Source: Pseudalkalibacillus salsuginis (GTDB lineage: Bacteria > Bacillota > Bacilli > Bacillales > Fictibacillaceae). From it: 64,000 nucleotides of DNA. Each line of letters begins with the position of its first letter. Position 1 is the first letter of the stretch. The position numbers and the translations under genes were made by a program. Where the stretch lies: the NCBI RefSeq assembly GCF_021646685.1, contig NZ_JAKJHW010000001.1, positions 1-64,000 on the forward strand, read 5' to 3'. Below the pieces are notes generated by a model that was not told the DNA's origin, searched no databases, and worked only from the letters and a program-made list of their open reading frames with translations. Positions 6,153-16,510 of the stretch are shown here, piece by piece.

Positions 6153-7853
6153 TTAGAATTGCTTCAATGCATTATTTATCTTTTTATTTAGTTTTTGGAT
6201 ATCTACATATGGGATATGTCTATCGTCAAGATTATATTTTCTTTTCAGTCTTATAATACGTTCTACGCTGCGATTGATGCGTTCTTCGGATATCTCACCA
6301 TTTCTAACTGCTGTCTCAATTGCTTCGTAAACAGCAATGACTTTGTTGTAATTATGTGCGACCATAATAATGTCATTGCCAGCTTGGATTGCCCTAACTG
6401 ATGCATCCTGCAAATTAAAATTATTCTCAATAGCGTTCATCGTCATATCATCTGTCATGATCACACCATCAAATTTGAGATCATCCCTAAGAATGTTTGC
6501 GACGATCTCTTCAGATAAAGATGACGGGTAATGTGGATCAAGTTGAGACAACAATATATGGGCAATCATCACAACATCAGAATCTTCTTGAAAAGCATCT
6601 ATAAATGGTTTTAATTCAAATGAATTTAACTCCTCTTGGCTTTTATTGACTACGGGTAGTTCTAAATGCGAATCTACATCAGTGTCTCCATGTCCAGGAA
6701 AATGCTTGATCACAGGAATGACGTTCTCTGATTGCATCCCTTTCATCATTTGAACCCCGATCCTACTTACAATCGATGGTTCAGAGCCAAAAGATCGATC
6801 CCCGATGATCGGATTATCCGGATTGCTGTTTATATCCAATACGGGTGCAAAGTTTAAATTAAAACCAAAGGACTTAACCTCATCTGCTAGGATTTTTCCG
6901 ATTTCATATGAGAGTTTGGCATTATCCTTTTCTCCAATTTCTTTGCTTGTCGGTATTTTTTCCAAATTCCCTGGTAAGCGGGAAATCCTTCCTCCCTCTT
7001 GGTCTATACCTAACAATACAGGTAATGGATTACGATCATTTAATTCTTTAATGGTGTTTAGCAATTCTACCGTTTGTTGAGGAGTCGTCATGTTTTCCTG
7101 GTAAAATATGAATCCTCCAATCTTATACTGTTGAAGAAGATCATTGATTTCATCATTATAACCCGTGCCAGAAAATCCAGCTATTATCATCTGGCCGATT
7201 TTTTCATTCAGCGTCATCTCATTTAAACGGTCATTTACTGTTCTATTCACATCCAGTTCTTCTTCAGTGTCTTTTTTAAATTCTGTATAAACGGAAGTAT
7301 GGTGTAAAGATGGATTTGGTTCATTTTCATCAGGCCGAGGCAGGATAAGCTTTAATTGATATGTCTTATTGAGATCGTATACAAGGATGATTTGATCGTG
7401 TTCTTCGTCATCGCTATAGTATCGAACATGATCGGGATTTCCTAACATCTCGATAATGGTATCATATTTAATCTGTAGTAACTCTGGGAGATATGATCTA
7501 ACATCGAATATGATTCCGTCAGTTCTGTAACCAAAAGATAAATCTTGGTTATGGTAAGTCAAGTATGTTCCTTGAGTAATCGTTTCTTGTTCATCCGGAG
7601 ATTTAAATTTTCCCTTCACTACATCTACATGTGTTTCTCCAGCTTTGATATCGCTGTGGGTCAATTTACCTTCCTTTGCATTCGATATAATTTTTTGTAA
7701 AAGCTCCATACCTGATGTTTTATGATTGTCAGGTCGACCTTCGAACGGGTCCTGTTTATCATCCGGAGATACAAAAAATATAAACCCACCAATGAAGATC
7801 AACCCAACAAGTATTATAATCCCTTTCCAATTAATCCTCCTCACCTCCCCCAT
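6153..7853 (-). CDS. GH3 beta-N-acetylhexosaminidase with DUF4309 domain
   Basis: Extracytoplasmic, membrane-anchored glycoside hydrolase family 3 enzyme. Residues 10-28 form one membrane anchor. Residues about 45-190 match a DUF4309 (YjgB-type) domain. The GH3 domain spans about 205-550, with GIDQEGGRISR (282-292), KHFPGHGDTDVDSH (383-396, the His-containing loop of NagZ-type enzymes) and TDD near 467-469 holding the nucleophile Asp. It probably cleaves N-acetylglucosamine from muropeptides or related glycans. The start is uncertain: the best ribosome sites (GGGGGAGG and GAGGAGG) lie inside the first seven codons after ATG 7853, so a slightly later start such as the GTG at codon 4 is possible. 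The DUF4309 fusion is not typical of NagZ. Confidence 0.85.
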   Translation of the reverse strand: MGEVRRINWKGIIILVGLIFIGGFIFFVSPDDKQDPFEGRPDNHKTSGMELLQKIISNAKEGKLTHSDIKAGETHVDVVKGKFKSPDEQETITQGTYLTYHNQDLSFGYRTDGIIFDVRSYLPELLQIKYDTIIEMLGNPDHVRYYSDDEEHDQIILVYDLNKTYQLKLILPRPDENEPNPSLHHTSVYTEFKKDTEEELDVNRTVNDRLNEMTLNEKIGQMIIAGFSGTGYNDEINDLLQQYKIGGFIFYQENMTTPQQTVELLNTIKELNDRNPLPVLLGIDQEGGRISRLPGNLEKIPTSKEIGEKDNAKLSYEIGKILADEVKSFGFNLNFAPVLDINSNPDNPIIGDRSFGSEPSIVSRIGVQMMKGMQSENVIPVIKHFPGHGDTDVDSHLELPVVNKSQEELNSFELKPFIDAFQEDSDVVMIAHILLSQLDPHYPSSLSEEIVANILRDDLKFDGVIMTDDMTMNAIENNFNLQDASVRAIQAGNDIIMVAHNYNKVIAVYEAIETAVRNGEISEERINRSVERIIRLKRKYNLDDRHIPYVDIQKLNKKINNALKQF

Positions 7854-7999
7854 ATATTAGCCTATGCTGAATATGGGGCATTTAGTTAGACGAATCATAC
7901 ATCCAACATCCCTACGCTTCCAAGTCACCAGTTTACGCAAATAGTTGGGATATGTAATGTGCTGGAGTAACTAATATGGTTTTCAGATGGTTTGTAAAA

Positions 8000-8034
8000 A
8001 AAAACAACCTGCAAGTTATGCAAGTTGCAAAATG
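8000..8034 (-). terminator. Terminator of the P450 gene
   Basis: On the minus strand CAACTTGCA pairs with TGCAGGTTG (one G-T pair) around TAACT, followed by a run of nine T. Confidence 0.65.
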
Positions 8035-8045
8035 GATTTCTTCGT

Positions 8046-9341
<1,296 letters not shown>

Positions 9342-9399
9342 TTACCCTTTAGTTAACCCATTTTCACGGAAATATACTCTTTTAAACATTTAAAATAAA

Positions 9400-9509
9400 A
9401 GAAAAGTGTAAGCGGGCTGGGCAGCCCGAACGAGGAGGCTGTTATAGCCACAGGATGTCTGAAGTGATCCGGGTGGTTGGGCGATGGAACTGGACATTGC
9501 TTATCGAAA
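9400..9509. repeat. Dispersed repeat, short copy
   Basis: Shares GAAAAGTGTAAGCGGGC, CGAGGAGGCT, CTGAAGTGATCC, GTGGTTGGGCGATGGA and CTGGACA with the copies at 20.1 and 41.9 kb, but lacks part of the middle. No ORF inside. Confidence 0.7.
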
Positions 9510-9522
9510 CCGTTAAGTTATG

Positions 9523-9562
9523 AAAAAACCGTTCAGGCATATCCACCAATGAACGGTTTTTC
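9523..9562. terminator. Bidirectional terminator
   Basis: AAAAAACCGTTCA pairs with TGAACGGTTTTT. It lies directly downstream of the sugar operon on the minus strand. Confidence 0.8.
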
Positions 9563-9567
9563 TAGTA

Positions 9568-10545
9568 TCATGTCCACCACATTTGGGACGGTTTTTCTTC
9601 AATAAGGACAGCCTTCAAGTTGGAGACTGCACGGTTGAATCCTTCATCGATAGACATGATCGGGTCTTCATGCTCAATACTTACGACATGATCATAACCG
9701 TATATCCGAAGTGTACTGATGATGTTCGACCATTCTTCCATACTATGGCCGCAGCCCACCGATCTGAATGTCCAAGCCCTTGTTTTGACATTCCCATAGG
9801 TCTGCATATCCGTCAGTCCATACATGTTGACGTTATCCTGGTCGATATACGTGTCTTTTGCATGAAAGTGATGAATGGCATTCGCTTCTCCAAGGATTTT
9901 GATTGCTGCAACCGGATCGATTCCTTGCCACCATAAATGACTAGGATCCAAATTCGCACCGATCGCTTGACTTGTTGATTCTCTAAGTTTGAGCATGGTA
10001 TATGGAGTGTGAACTAAAAAACCACCATGAAGCTCAAGGCCGATTTTCACCCCATGCTCTTCGGCCAACTGGCCAATTTCTTTCCAATAAGGAATAAGCT
10101 TTTTCTCCCATTGCCATTCATAGATGTCCCCATACTCGTTCGGCCAAGGTGTTACAGGCCAGTTTGGTTTTGTTGCATGTTCGTTGTCACCCGCAACCCC
10201 TGAAAAACAATTCACCACAGGGACATTCATCAATGAGGCAAGCTTAATGGTCTTACGAAGAGATTCATCCGATTCATATGCGAAACTTTGATCTGGAGAG
10301 ATTGGATTACCATGACAGCTGAACGCACTGATATTTAGCTTCCGCTCCAGTACTTTCTGCATGTATCGTTTCCTGGCAGCTTCATCCTCTAATAATTCGT
10401 CCAAAGGACAATGCGCATTTCCGGGGTAACACCCAGTCCCTATTTCCACTGCTTGTAATCCGCTTTTTTTGACGTGATCGAGCATTTCTTCAAAAGACTT
10501 TTCTGCAAATAAAACTGTAAACACACCAAGTTTCATTCTTTCCAC
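9568..10545 (-). CDS. Sugar phosphate isomerase/epimerase (TIM barrel)
   Basis: 325-residue xylose-isomerase-like TIM barrel protein. Metal-binding residues are where expected: Glu in GLELHGG (about 175), Asp and His in NLDPSHLWW (about 204), His in HHFHAKD (about 233) and Glu in SIEHEDP near 288. Last gene of the five-gene minus-strand operon, two bases after the oxidoreductase. Family members epimerise or isomerise keto sugars or inositol derivatives; the substrate is not known here. The TTG-free ATG start at 10545 has a GGTGGAAAG ribosome site. Confidence 0.85.
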   Translation of the reverse strand: MERMKLGVFTVLFAEKSFEEMLDHVKKSGLQAVEIGTGCYPGNAHCPLDELLEDEAARKRYMQKVLERKLNISAFSCHGNPISPDQSFAYESDESLRKTIKLASLMNVPVVNCFSGVAGDNEHATKPNWPVTPWPNEYGDIYEWQWEKKLIPYWKEIGQLAEEHGVKIGLELHGGFLVHTPYTMLKLRESTSQAIGANLDPSHLWWQGIDPVAAIKILGEANAIHHFHAKDTYIDQDNVNMYGLTDMQTYGNVKTRAWTFRSVGCGHSMEEWSNIISTLRIYGYDHVVSIEHEDPIMSIDEGFNRAVSNLKAVLIEEKPSQMWWT

Positions 10546-10547
10546 CT

Positions 10548-11699
10548 CTATTCAGATATTCGTACCCATCGTTTTGTTTCATGGCTCTTCAGAATCGCCT
10601 CAATCAGTTGCATGATCCGATGCCCTTCAGAAAGGGAAGCAAAGGAATACGACGAAGTATCCCCGTCTTTTTGTGTGATTGAGGTATAAAAGTCCAACAT
10701 CAAATTTTTCAATCCATCTGGCCATCCCTCTTGATGACCGCCAGGATAATGGGCAAGGGTTGCCGCTTCAGGAGAAAGGAGACCTGGATCCTTTACTAAT
10801 TCCCTGTTGGGTTCATTCCGTTGGCCAATCCATAACCGGTTCGGTCGTTCCTGATCCCAAGAATAGGTAGCATGATCTGTTGTGATATCAAAATAAAACT
10901 TGTTCTTCCGGCCAGGGCTTACCTGTGACACAGTAAAAACTCCGTGTATGCCGTCTTCAAAGTGAACGAGTACACTCCCGTAATCTTCCGTATCAATCTG
11001 TACGGCTTCTGTATCCGACCCATCACTCTTTCCAAATGTCTGAACTTCCGCTTTCGGTTTCTTACGGGTAGAATGGATCGTTTTCAAATCAGCGAAGACT
11101 TCCACGATTTTCTTTCCGAGAATGTATTGCACGGTATCACACCAATGGGATCCGATGTCCGCTATTGCCCGTGACGATCCGTTCTTTTCAGGGTCCATAC
11201 GCCAGCTGTAATCTGATTGATATAAACACCAGTCTTGCACATAACCACCATAAACGAGATTTACTCTTCCTTGTTGTCCGTACAGAAGGTCTTCCCTTAT
11301 TTGCTTCACTATCGGGAAGTGGCGATAATTGAAACAAACCCCTGCCACACAATTATTTTGATCTGCTAGTTCTACCAATTCACTGGATTCTTTACTATTC
11401 ATCGCAAGAGGCTTTTCAGAAAGTAAGTGTTTACCCGCTTGCAAGACATCCTTGTTGAATGGGAAATGCAGAAAATTAGAGGAACAATTATGAACGACCT
11501 CAACATCAGTGTCACCAATTAAATCTTCCACATGACCATAGGCTTTGTTAATATTGTAATTATCGGCGACTTTTTCTGCTTTAGCAAGCTTGCTTGAAGC
11601 AATTGCGACTACTTCTACGTTCGGCAATCTGTTCAAAGCTTCCAAATGAGACATCGCTGAAAAGCCAGTGCCTATGATCCCTGCTTTTATTCGTTTCAT
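10548..11699 (-). CDS. Gfo/Idh/MocA oxidoreductase
   Basis: 383-residue NAD(P)-dependent sugar dehydrogenase. The Rossmann start is IKAGIIGTGFSAMSH (residues 4-18) and the family motif is SEKPLAM near residue 95, with Lys as a catalytic residue. GSHWCDTVQYILG near 180 is the usual second catalytic segment (G-x-H-x-x-D). It ends two bases before the isomerase gene and starts four bases after the preceding isomerase gene, so the operon is tightly packed. Substrate unknown. Confidence 0.88.
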   Translation of the reverse strand: MKRIKAGIIGTGFSAMSHLEALNRLPNVEVVAIASSKLAKAEKVADNYNINKAYGHVEDLIGDTDVEVVHNCSSNFLHFPFNKDVLQAGKHLLSEKPLAMNSKESSELVELADQNNCVAGVCFNYRHFPIVKQIREDLLYGQQGRVNLVYGGYVQDWCLYQSDYSWRMDPEKNGSSRAIADIGSHWCDTVQYILGKKIVEVFADLKTIHSTRKKPKAEVQTFGKSDGSDTEAVQIDTEDYGSVLVHFEDGIHGVFTVSQVSPGRKNKFYFDITTDHATYSWDQERPNRLWIGQRNEPNRELVKDPGLLSPEAATLAHYPGGHQEGWPDGLKNLMLDFYTSITQKDGDTSSYSFASLSEGHRIMQLIEAILKSHETKRWVRISE

Positions 11700-11703
11700 G
11701 GAC

Positions 11704-12477
11704 TCACTCCTGTCTATCTACTTTTGATTTGATTCTCTGCAAGTTTTCTAGATTGATCGTTAGACTTTCATACGGGTCCCTTTCAAATTCCTCTTGTTCC
11801 ACTATAAGCCAGCTAATGCCATATTCTTCGGCAGCCCTCATAATCGCTTCGAAGTCTAGCTTTCCATACCCGACTTCAGTTCCTTTTTTATGCCCATCTT
11901 CCATTTTCATGTCTTTTATATGGAGGGAGACAATCCGTTCTTGATACTTATGGATGATTTCGACCGGTGCCCAATTTGCGGACTCGGCCCAATAACAATC
12001 AAGCTCCATTTTCACGAGATCAGGATCAGTATGTTCAAAAAGCAAATCAAACCCAGTCTTATCTCCAAATCTAGTAAACTCGAAATCATGGTTATGATAA
12101 CCGAAGAGGAAGCCCTCCTCTTTACATGTTTGTCCAATGGTATTGAACGCCTCAGCAATCCTCTTGTAATCATCGGCTGATTGACGTTTGTCTTCAGGAA
12201 TTGCAGGACAAATGATCAGGTTATTTCCAATCCTATGCTGATAGTCGAAAATTTTTGGGCATTCTTCCCCCAACAGCTGACTGAATCCGATATGGGCACC
12301 TGTGCTGACAAGTCGATTATCATCCAGGGTCCGTTTCACCTTACTTGCAGGCGTATCATAGAACCCGGCAAATTGAACACCCTCATACCCTAGATCAGCC
12401 ATTTTTTGTATAGCCCCAAGAAAGTCCTTTTCCGCTTCCTCCCGTAAGGAATATAACTGTAAGCCGATTTTACTCAT
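11704..12477 (-). CDS. Sugar phosphate isomerase/epimerase (TIM barrel)
   Basis: 257-residue TIM barrel of the xylose isomerase-like family. Key metal residues are in FGYHNHDFEF (about 145), MELDCYWAE (about 176), SLHIKDM (about 205) and IVEQEEF near 235. It resembles proteins that act on 3-keto sugars or inosose. It lies between two oxidoreductase genes of the operon, with a gap of 19 bases upstream and four downstream. Confidence 0.85.
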   Translation of the reverse strand: MSKIGLQLYSLREEAEKDFLGAIQKMADLGYEGVQFAGFYDTPASKVKRTLDDNRLVSTGAHIGFSQLLGEECPKIFDYQHRIGNNLIICPAIPEDKRQSADDYKRIAEAFNTIGQTCKEEGFLFGYHNHDFEFTRFGDKTGFDLLFEHTDPDLVKMELDCYWAESANWAPVEIIHKYQERIVSLHIKDMKMEDGHKKGTEVGYGKLDFEAIMRAAEEYGISWLIVEQEEFERDPYESLTINLENLQRIKSKVDRQE

Positions 12478-12496
12478 TGGTTACCTCCTTTTAATA

Positions 12497-13558
12497 TCAA
12501 TCAGAGAGGACTCGTTCAACCTTTACTGCTTCCCCTTTTTCCGCTGATTCATAGAGTCCATTGATGATCTGTTGTAAATACACACCTTCCTTAGGAGTGC
12601 TGATTGGGGGTATTCCCGATAGACATGACTCGACGAACCGCTCGATTTCAAGCTCATGATAGCCTTTCCTAGGTAAAAAAGAAGGAGTGGTATCAAGAAG
12701 TACATCATGTTTCTCCTGATAGATCTTAAGCGGAAACACATCAGCACCACCCTGATCCCCCATCAATGAAACGTTCATTTCATCATGTTTTTCTACATTG
12801 GCAGCGAACGCTGAATCCAAGAGAATGGAAGCACCATTTTTAAACGTAATCATACCTCGGGCCATATCTTCAATGGTGAAGTTCTCCCAATCCCATTGAC
12901 CCATCAGTCCGACACCTTTCCGCTTTCCAATCTTTTGATACGTAACCCCAAAAACAGTGTCCGGTTCAGGGTAACCCATCAAATACAAAGCGGTATCCAG
13001 CATATGAACACCGATATCAATCAAAGGGCCGCCACCCTGGAGTTCCTTGTTGGTAAAAACACCCCATCCTGGGATACCACGTCGTCGCATTGCTGTTACA
13101 CGAGCAGCGTAAATGGCACCTAAGTCATCATTATCAATGAAACGTTTCAAAGCTTCGACCTCCGGAGCATGGCGGAAATGAAAGCCGTAGGTTAAAATTT
13201 TTCCTTGTTTATTTGCAGTTTCAGCCATTTCAACTGCTTCTTGTACAGTCATTGCTGGCGGCTTTTCACATAAAACATGACAACCAGCATCAAGCGCAGC
13301 AATCGTGGCAGGATGATGGAACTTATTCGGTGTACAAATACTGACCGCATCAATTTCGACTGAATCGAACATTTCATGATAAGTGGAAAACGCATGAGGT
13401 GCATTGACTTCTGTCGCCAGCTCGCTTGCTTTCTCCTTGACCACATCACTTACTGCTACTATCTCGACCTTGTCACCGCATTTCATATAATTGGGGATGT
13501 GTACATCTCTTGCGATTGCACCAGCCCCGATGATCCCAACTTTCAAGCTTTTGGCCAT
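12497..13558 (-). CDS. Gfo/Idh/MocA oxidoreductase
   Basis: 353-residue NAD(P)-dependent oxidoreductase. LKVGIIGAGAIARDVH at residues 5-20 is the dinucleotide-binding start; CEKPPAM near residue 97 carries the conserved Lys; DIGVHMLDTALYLMG near 175 is the G-x-H-x-x-D element. GIPGWGVFTNKELQGGG is the typical loop before it. Second gene of the operon. Close relatives act on inositols and glycosides; a specific substrate cannot be assigned. Confidence 0.88.
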   Translation of the reverse strand: MAKSLKVGIIGAGAIARDVHIPNYMKCGDKVEIVAVSDVVKEKASELATEVNAPHAFSTYHEMFDSVEIDAVSICTPNKFHHPATIAALDAGCHVLCEKPPAMTVQEAVEMAETANKQGKILTYGFHFRHAPEVEALKRFIDNDDLGAIYAARVTAMRRRGIPGWGVFTNKELQGGGPLIDIGVHMLDTALYLMGYPEPDTVFGVTYQKIGKRKGVGLMGQWDWENFTIEDMARGMITFKNGASILLDSAFAANVEKHDEMNVSLMGDQGGADVFPLKIYQEKHDVLLDTTPSFLPRKGYHELEIERFVESCLSGIPPISTPKEGVYLQQIINGLYESAEKGEAVKVERVLSD

Positions 13559-13573
13559 CCTTTTCTCCTCCTA

Positions 13574-14593
13574 TTATGGTTGCTTAGTTTTATTCATGAT
13601 TTCGGCTATGGTGATTCTTCTACTTTGTTCATGTGACATTTTTGAAGCTTCGTTGATCAATGCAAGCCCTATCACGTCTGCTTCTGAAATGGATGTGGGT
13701 TCATTATCCAGAATTTTACCTATCCATTGGTTGAAAGGACATGGATGGGATTCAGGGAGTGCATCAGGGATAACCCACTCTTCACCCAGCCTTTTACTTT
13801 TCAGCCTGGTTTGATTATCCTCAATCAACAATGTTCCATCGGTTCCATATAGCTCAAGTTGGAATGGACTACCGCTGGAGACAAAGGCTGCTTCAATGAT
13901 GCCAAGAGCTCCGGATTCATATTCGACTATGGCAACGGCATTATCATCAACCTCATATCCCAATGTATTTTGAAGGCGAGCGGTTACAGCTGCTGCAGGC
14001 CCAGCGATACGGTTAGTCAGATAAATCGGATGCGCACCAAGATCAATCAACGCTCCCCCGCCACATTCCTCTTTATTGAAAAAGTGATCAGGAAGCCATC
14101 CCGTTGCCTTTCCTTCAAGTGGAACAGCCCCGTTATGAGCTAACCTGCAACGGATTGTTGTAAGTTTCCCTAATAGATTTTGATCGACTATCTCTTGAGC
14201 ATATAAATAATAATCTTTCGAAAGGCGTGGCAAGGATACCATCAGCTGAATCCCATTTTCTTTCACTACTTCATAGATTTCTTCACAGTCTTTCACTGTA
14301 AAGGCTAGAACTTTTTCAGTGAAGATATGTTTTTTGTATTTAGCTGCTGACAATATGATCTCTTTATGTAGATTTGTGGGTGCATCCACAACCACAGCAT
14401 CAATCTCTGGATCTCCGAGAACAGTTTCTAGGTGGCTGATGAAAGGGACGCCAAGTTCCTCTGCCCATTTCTCCCCCCGTTCTGGATCCTCATCCCAAAC
14501 GACTTTGATTGTAACGTTTTTATTTTCAAGTGCTTGTTTTGCATAGTCGTCAGCATGGACGTGCCATTTGCTCAGCAGGGCAACATTGACCAT
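13574..14593 (-). CDS. Gfo/Idh/MocA oxidoreductase, first gene of operon
   Basis: 339-residue oxidoreductase. The N-terminus is divergent: MVNVALLSKWHVHADDYA replaces the usual GxGxxG-type start, so cofactor binding may be altered. The family Lys is in FTEKVLAF near residue 94, and DLGAHPIYLTNRIAG near 163 keeps the G-x-H element. Three different oxidoreductases and two epimerases in one operon point to oxidation, epimerisation and reduction of a sugar ring position. No transporter or regulator is in the operon. The ribosome site is AAGGAGGTAATCC. Confidence 0.82.
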   Translation of the reverse strand: MVNVALLSKWHVHADDYAKQALENKNVTIKVVWDEDPERGEKWAEELGVPFISHLETVLGDPEIDAVVVDAPTNLHKEIILSAAKYKKHIFTEKVLAFTVKDCEEIYEVVKENGIQLMVSLPRLSKDYYLYAQEIVDQNLLGKLTTIRCRLAHNGAVPLEGKATGWLPDHFFNKEECGGGALIDLGAHPIYLTNRIAGPAAAVTARLQNTLGYEVDDNAVAIVEYESGALGIIEAAFVSSGSPFQLELYGTDGTLLIEDNQTRLKSKRLGEEWVIPDALPESHPCPFNQWIGKILDNEPTSISEADVIGLALINEASKMSHEQSRRITIAEIMNKTKQP

Positions 14594-14634
14594 TGGATTA
14601 CCTCCTTCTTGATTTCAAGAAAACGTATGAGGTA

Positions 14635-14663
14635 AGAGTATTTTAATATCATAAGGTTGTCAA
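14635..14663 (-). promoter_or_regulatory. Sigma-A-like promoter of the sugar operon
   Basis: TTGACA (14658-14663) and TACTCT (14635-14640) with a 17-base spacer on the minus strand, 42 bases upstream of the first ATG. The -10 box is weak. Confidence 0.45.
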
Positions 14664-14769
14664 GATTTCGAATTTTCTCATCACTATTGGGGGGCATAAT
14701 GGAACCGTTTAAAACGTCACTTTTTGTTACCATGCCGGTGGTTGTATATCCTATAAGACCCTTAAAATA

Positions 14770-14815
14770 ATAAAAAAGACCTACCGCGATAAAAAGCAGT
14801 AAGTCTATATCTACC
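14770..14815 (-). terminator. Terminator of the 92-aa gene
   Basis: On the minus strand AGACTTACTGC pairs with GCGGTAGGTCT over 11 positions (three G-T), followed by TTTTTT. Confidence 0.75.
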
Positions 14816-14822
14816 TATTAAA

Positions 14823-15101
14823 TTAAAGCCACTTCCTTAACCGTTTGATATACCGTTTTGATCGGAAAATCAGCTCTGTTTTTATATATTTAAGTGCATC
14901 GATCGCATTGATCATTTTTATAGCGGGATAGACACCATCTTTATTGAACTTCACATTGAAATTTCCCGTATAGATCGTTTTGCCAGACTCTTTATCAAGC
15001 ACTTCGGCGTTGACAATTGCTATCTTATTAGTAAGTTCAGTATTTTCTACTCCATCCTTCAACGTCTTAACCTCTAGAACTTTAAATAAAAATTGTGGCA
15101 T
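14823..15101 (-). CDS. Hypothetical protein, 92 aa
   Basis: A beta-rich first two thirds (FLFKVLEVKTLKDG, KIAIVNAEVLD, TIYTGNFNVKF) and a basic helical end (SKRYIKRLRKWL). No signal peptide. Start ATG 15101 with GGGATGATTG upstream, a modest ribosome site. Own terminator. Family not recognised. Confidence 0.6.
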   Translation of the reverse strand: MPQFLFKVLEVKTLKDGVENTELTNKIAIVNAEVLDKESGKTIYTGNFNVKFNKDGVYPAIKMINAIDALKYIKTELIFRSKRYIKRLRKWL

Positions 15102-15266
15102 TCAATCATCCCTCATCAACGTTTCTCAGGATATCTTAACACGGATGTCAAGTTGATAGAGATGAAATGCTTAATGAATAATGATTACTTTTTATCATAA
15201 TCTAAAGGAGGATGATGGTACTCCATCGAATGAACTATTTACCAATAAACAATAGGGGTTGTTCTA

Positions 15267-15455
15267 ATGTATGAACACAGAAAAGATATACCGTATCATG
15301 ATGTACCCATTTTTGAAAACGTGAAGAATGACAATAAGATGAACGATTCTGTACTGGATTACCAAAATGGAGCAGTGCACTCAGAATCTTTTTCTTATGA
15401 CTACTCAATGGTTATTCCACTGGATCAAGTTCCTTTTAGACCTCATGACGAATAA
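15267..15455 (+). CDS. Hypothetical protein, 62 aa
   Basis: Short hydrophilic product (MYEHRKDIPYHDVPIFENV...) with an AGGGG ribosome site upstream and a good hairpin terminator right after the stop. Rich in Asp, Asn and Tyr; no membrane segment. Family not recognised; could be a spore or stress peptide, but nothing in the sequence shows it. Confidence 0.5.
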   Translation: MYEHRKDIPYHDVPIFENVKNDNKMNDSVLDYQNGAVHSESFSYDYSMVIPLDQVPFRPHDE

Positions 15456-15483
15456 AGGGACTGACAAAAGTGTCAGTCCCTTT
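15454..15483. terminator. Bidirectional terminator
   Basis: AAAGGGACTGACA pairs with TGTCAGTCCCTTT around AAAG. It serves the 62-aa gene and azoreductase, which converge here. Confidence 0.85.
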
Positions 15484-15486
15484 ATA

Positions 15487-16122
15487 TTAGAATTTTGAGG
15501 CGAATTGCTTTGCTTCTTCAATCGCTTTTGATTTGATATCTTCTGCTCTATCCGGCATTGCCGCATGTCCTTCCATGATGATCGATTCCATCTCTTGAAC
15601 TCCAAGGAAACTCATTACATTACGGATATAGCGATCTCCCATTTCCAGTTCTGCTGCAGGACCTTCCGAGTAAACCCCACCACGCGCCTGTATATGTAGC
15701 GCTTTTTTATCGTCCAACAATCCGACAGGACCATCCTCGGTATATTTGAAAGTCGATCCAGCGATCGCTATACAGTCAATATAAGCTTTCATTTTTGGCG
15801 GGACACTGAAGTTCCAGAGAGGTGTGACGAAAACATATTTGTCTGCTTTTTTGAACTGTTCGGTAAGAACATTGATTCTTCTTACCTTATCCTGTTCATC
15901 TGAACTTAACTGATCAAATGCATTTCCTTGCTGAAGCTTACCCCAACCATTGAAAACATCGGTATCGATGTAAGGAAGGTCATATTCATATAAATTTAAG
16001 CGAGTAACTTCATCGTCAGGATTTGCCTCCCGATAAGCTTCGATGAACTCTTCTCCTACTGCCAGGCCAAGTGATTCCCCCGCAGTTTTTGGATTTGCTG
16101 TAATGTAAAGTACTTCTGCCAT
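15487..16122 (-). CDS. azoR: FMN-dependent NADH-azoreductase
   Basis: Flavodoxin-fold quinone/azo reductase, 211 residues from ATG 16122, which has GGGAGGTAAGAAA upstream. A TTG at 16137 extends the frame but would overlap the ribosome site. FMN-binding elements: ITANPK with SLGL near residues 7-20, [17 protein letters not shown] near 96-112 and GGVYSEGP near 142. It reduces quinones and azo compounds with NADH. A perfect inverted repeat lies upstream, as at the operators of redox-sensing DUF24/MarR-type regulators that control such genes in Bacillus. Confidence 0.92.
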   Translation of the reverse strand: MAEVLYITANPKTAGESLGLAVGEEFIEAYREANPDDEVTRLNLYEYDLPYIDTDVFNGWGKLQQGNAFDQLSSDEQDKVRRINVLTEQFKKADKYVFVTPLWNFSVPPKMKAYIDCIAIAGSTFKYTEDGPVGLLDDKKALHIQARGGVYSEGPAAELEMGDRYIRNVMSFLGVQEMESIIMEGHAAMPDRAEDIKSKAIEEAKQFASKF

Positions 16123-16145
16123 TTTCTTACCTCCCAATATAGTTT

Positions 16146-16166
16146 AGTTACTTTTATTTAGTAACT
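16146..16166 (-). promoter_or_regulatory. Palindromic operator upstream of azoR
   Basis: AGTTACT (16146-16152) and AGTAACT (16160-16166), a perfect 7-base inverted repeat with a 7-base AT spacer. This form fits HxlR/DUF24-family quinone or disulfide sensors such as YodB or HypR. The regulator gene is not in the window. Confidence 0.6.
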
Positions 16167-16255
16167 CCTTTTTACATAGTGATAATACCATGATTATTTT
16201 ATGATGCAAAACTTTTTGCTCAAAAGGTGAAAAAACCTTATTTTTATTTTGTCCA

Positions 16256-16289
16256 GTAAAAAAAGCTGGTGCTCCCAGCTTTTCAAAAA
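16256..16289 (-). terminator. Terminator of the DUF3892 gene
   Basis: AAAAGCTGG and CCAGCTTTT pair around a small loop; the T-run lies on the minus-strand side. Confidence 0.7.
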
Positions 16290-16510
16290 ATAGGCAGACC
16301 ATCTAAGTTATTATCCCGGCGGTTATCTGGATTGGAACGGATATAAGTCTCCCCGTCCTCTTCCCGAACAACGTTTACACCTTCGATCGTCTCATTATCT
16401 ACCTCTCTGATTGCGTCAGAGTATGATAGTTCACGCCCAGAGTTAGTCTGAAACATTTGTATCTTACCATTTTCATCTTTACGTACAGCAACAAAATGTT
16501 CTTTGCCCAT
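16283..16510 (-). CDS. DUF3892-type protein
   Basis: 75-residue protein from ATG 16510, with AAGGAGGTTTTGGAA as a near-perfect ribosome site; the longer frame to 16567 lacks one. It has the compact beta pattern HFVAVRKDENGKIQMFQT and VREEDGETYIRSNPD near the end, as in DUF3892 proteins. Function unknown. Hydrophilic, cytosolic. Confidence 0.75.
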   Translation of the reverse strand: MGKEHFVAVRKDENGKIQMFQTNSGRELSYSDAIREVDNETIEGVNVVREEDGETYIRSNPDNRRDNNLDGLPIF

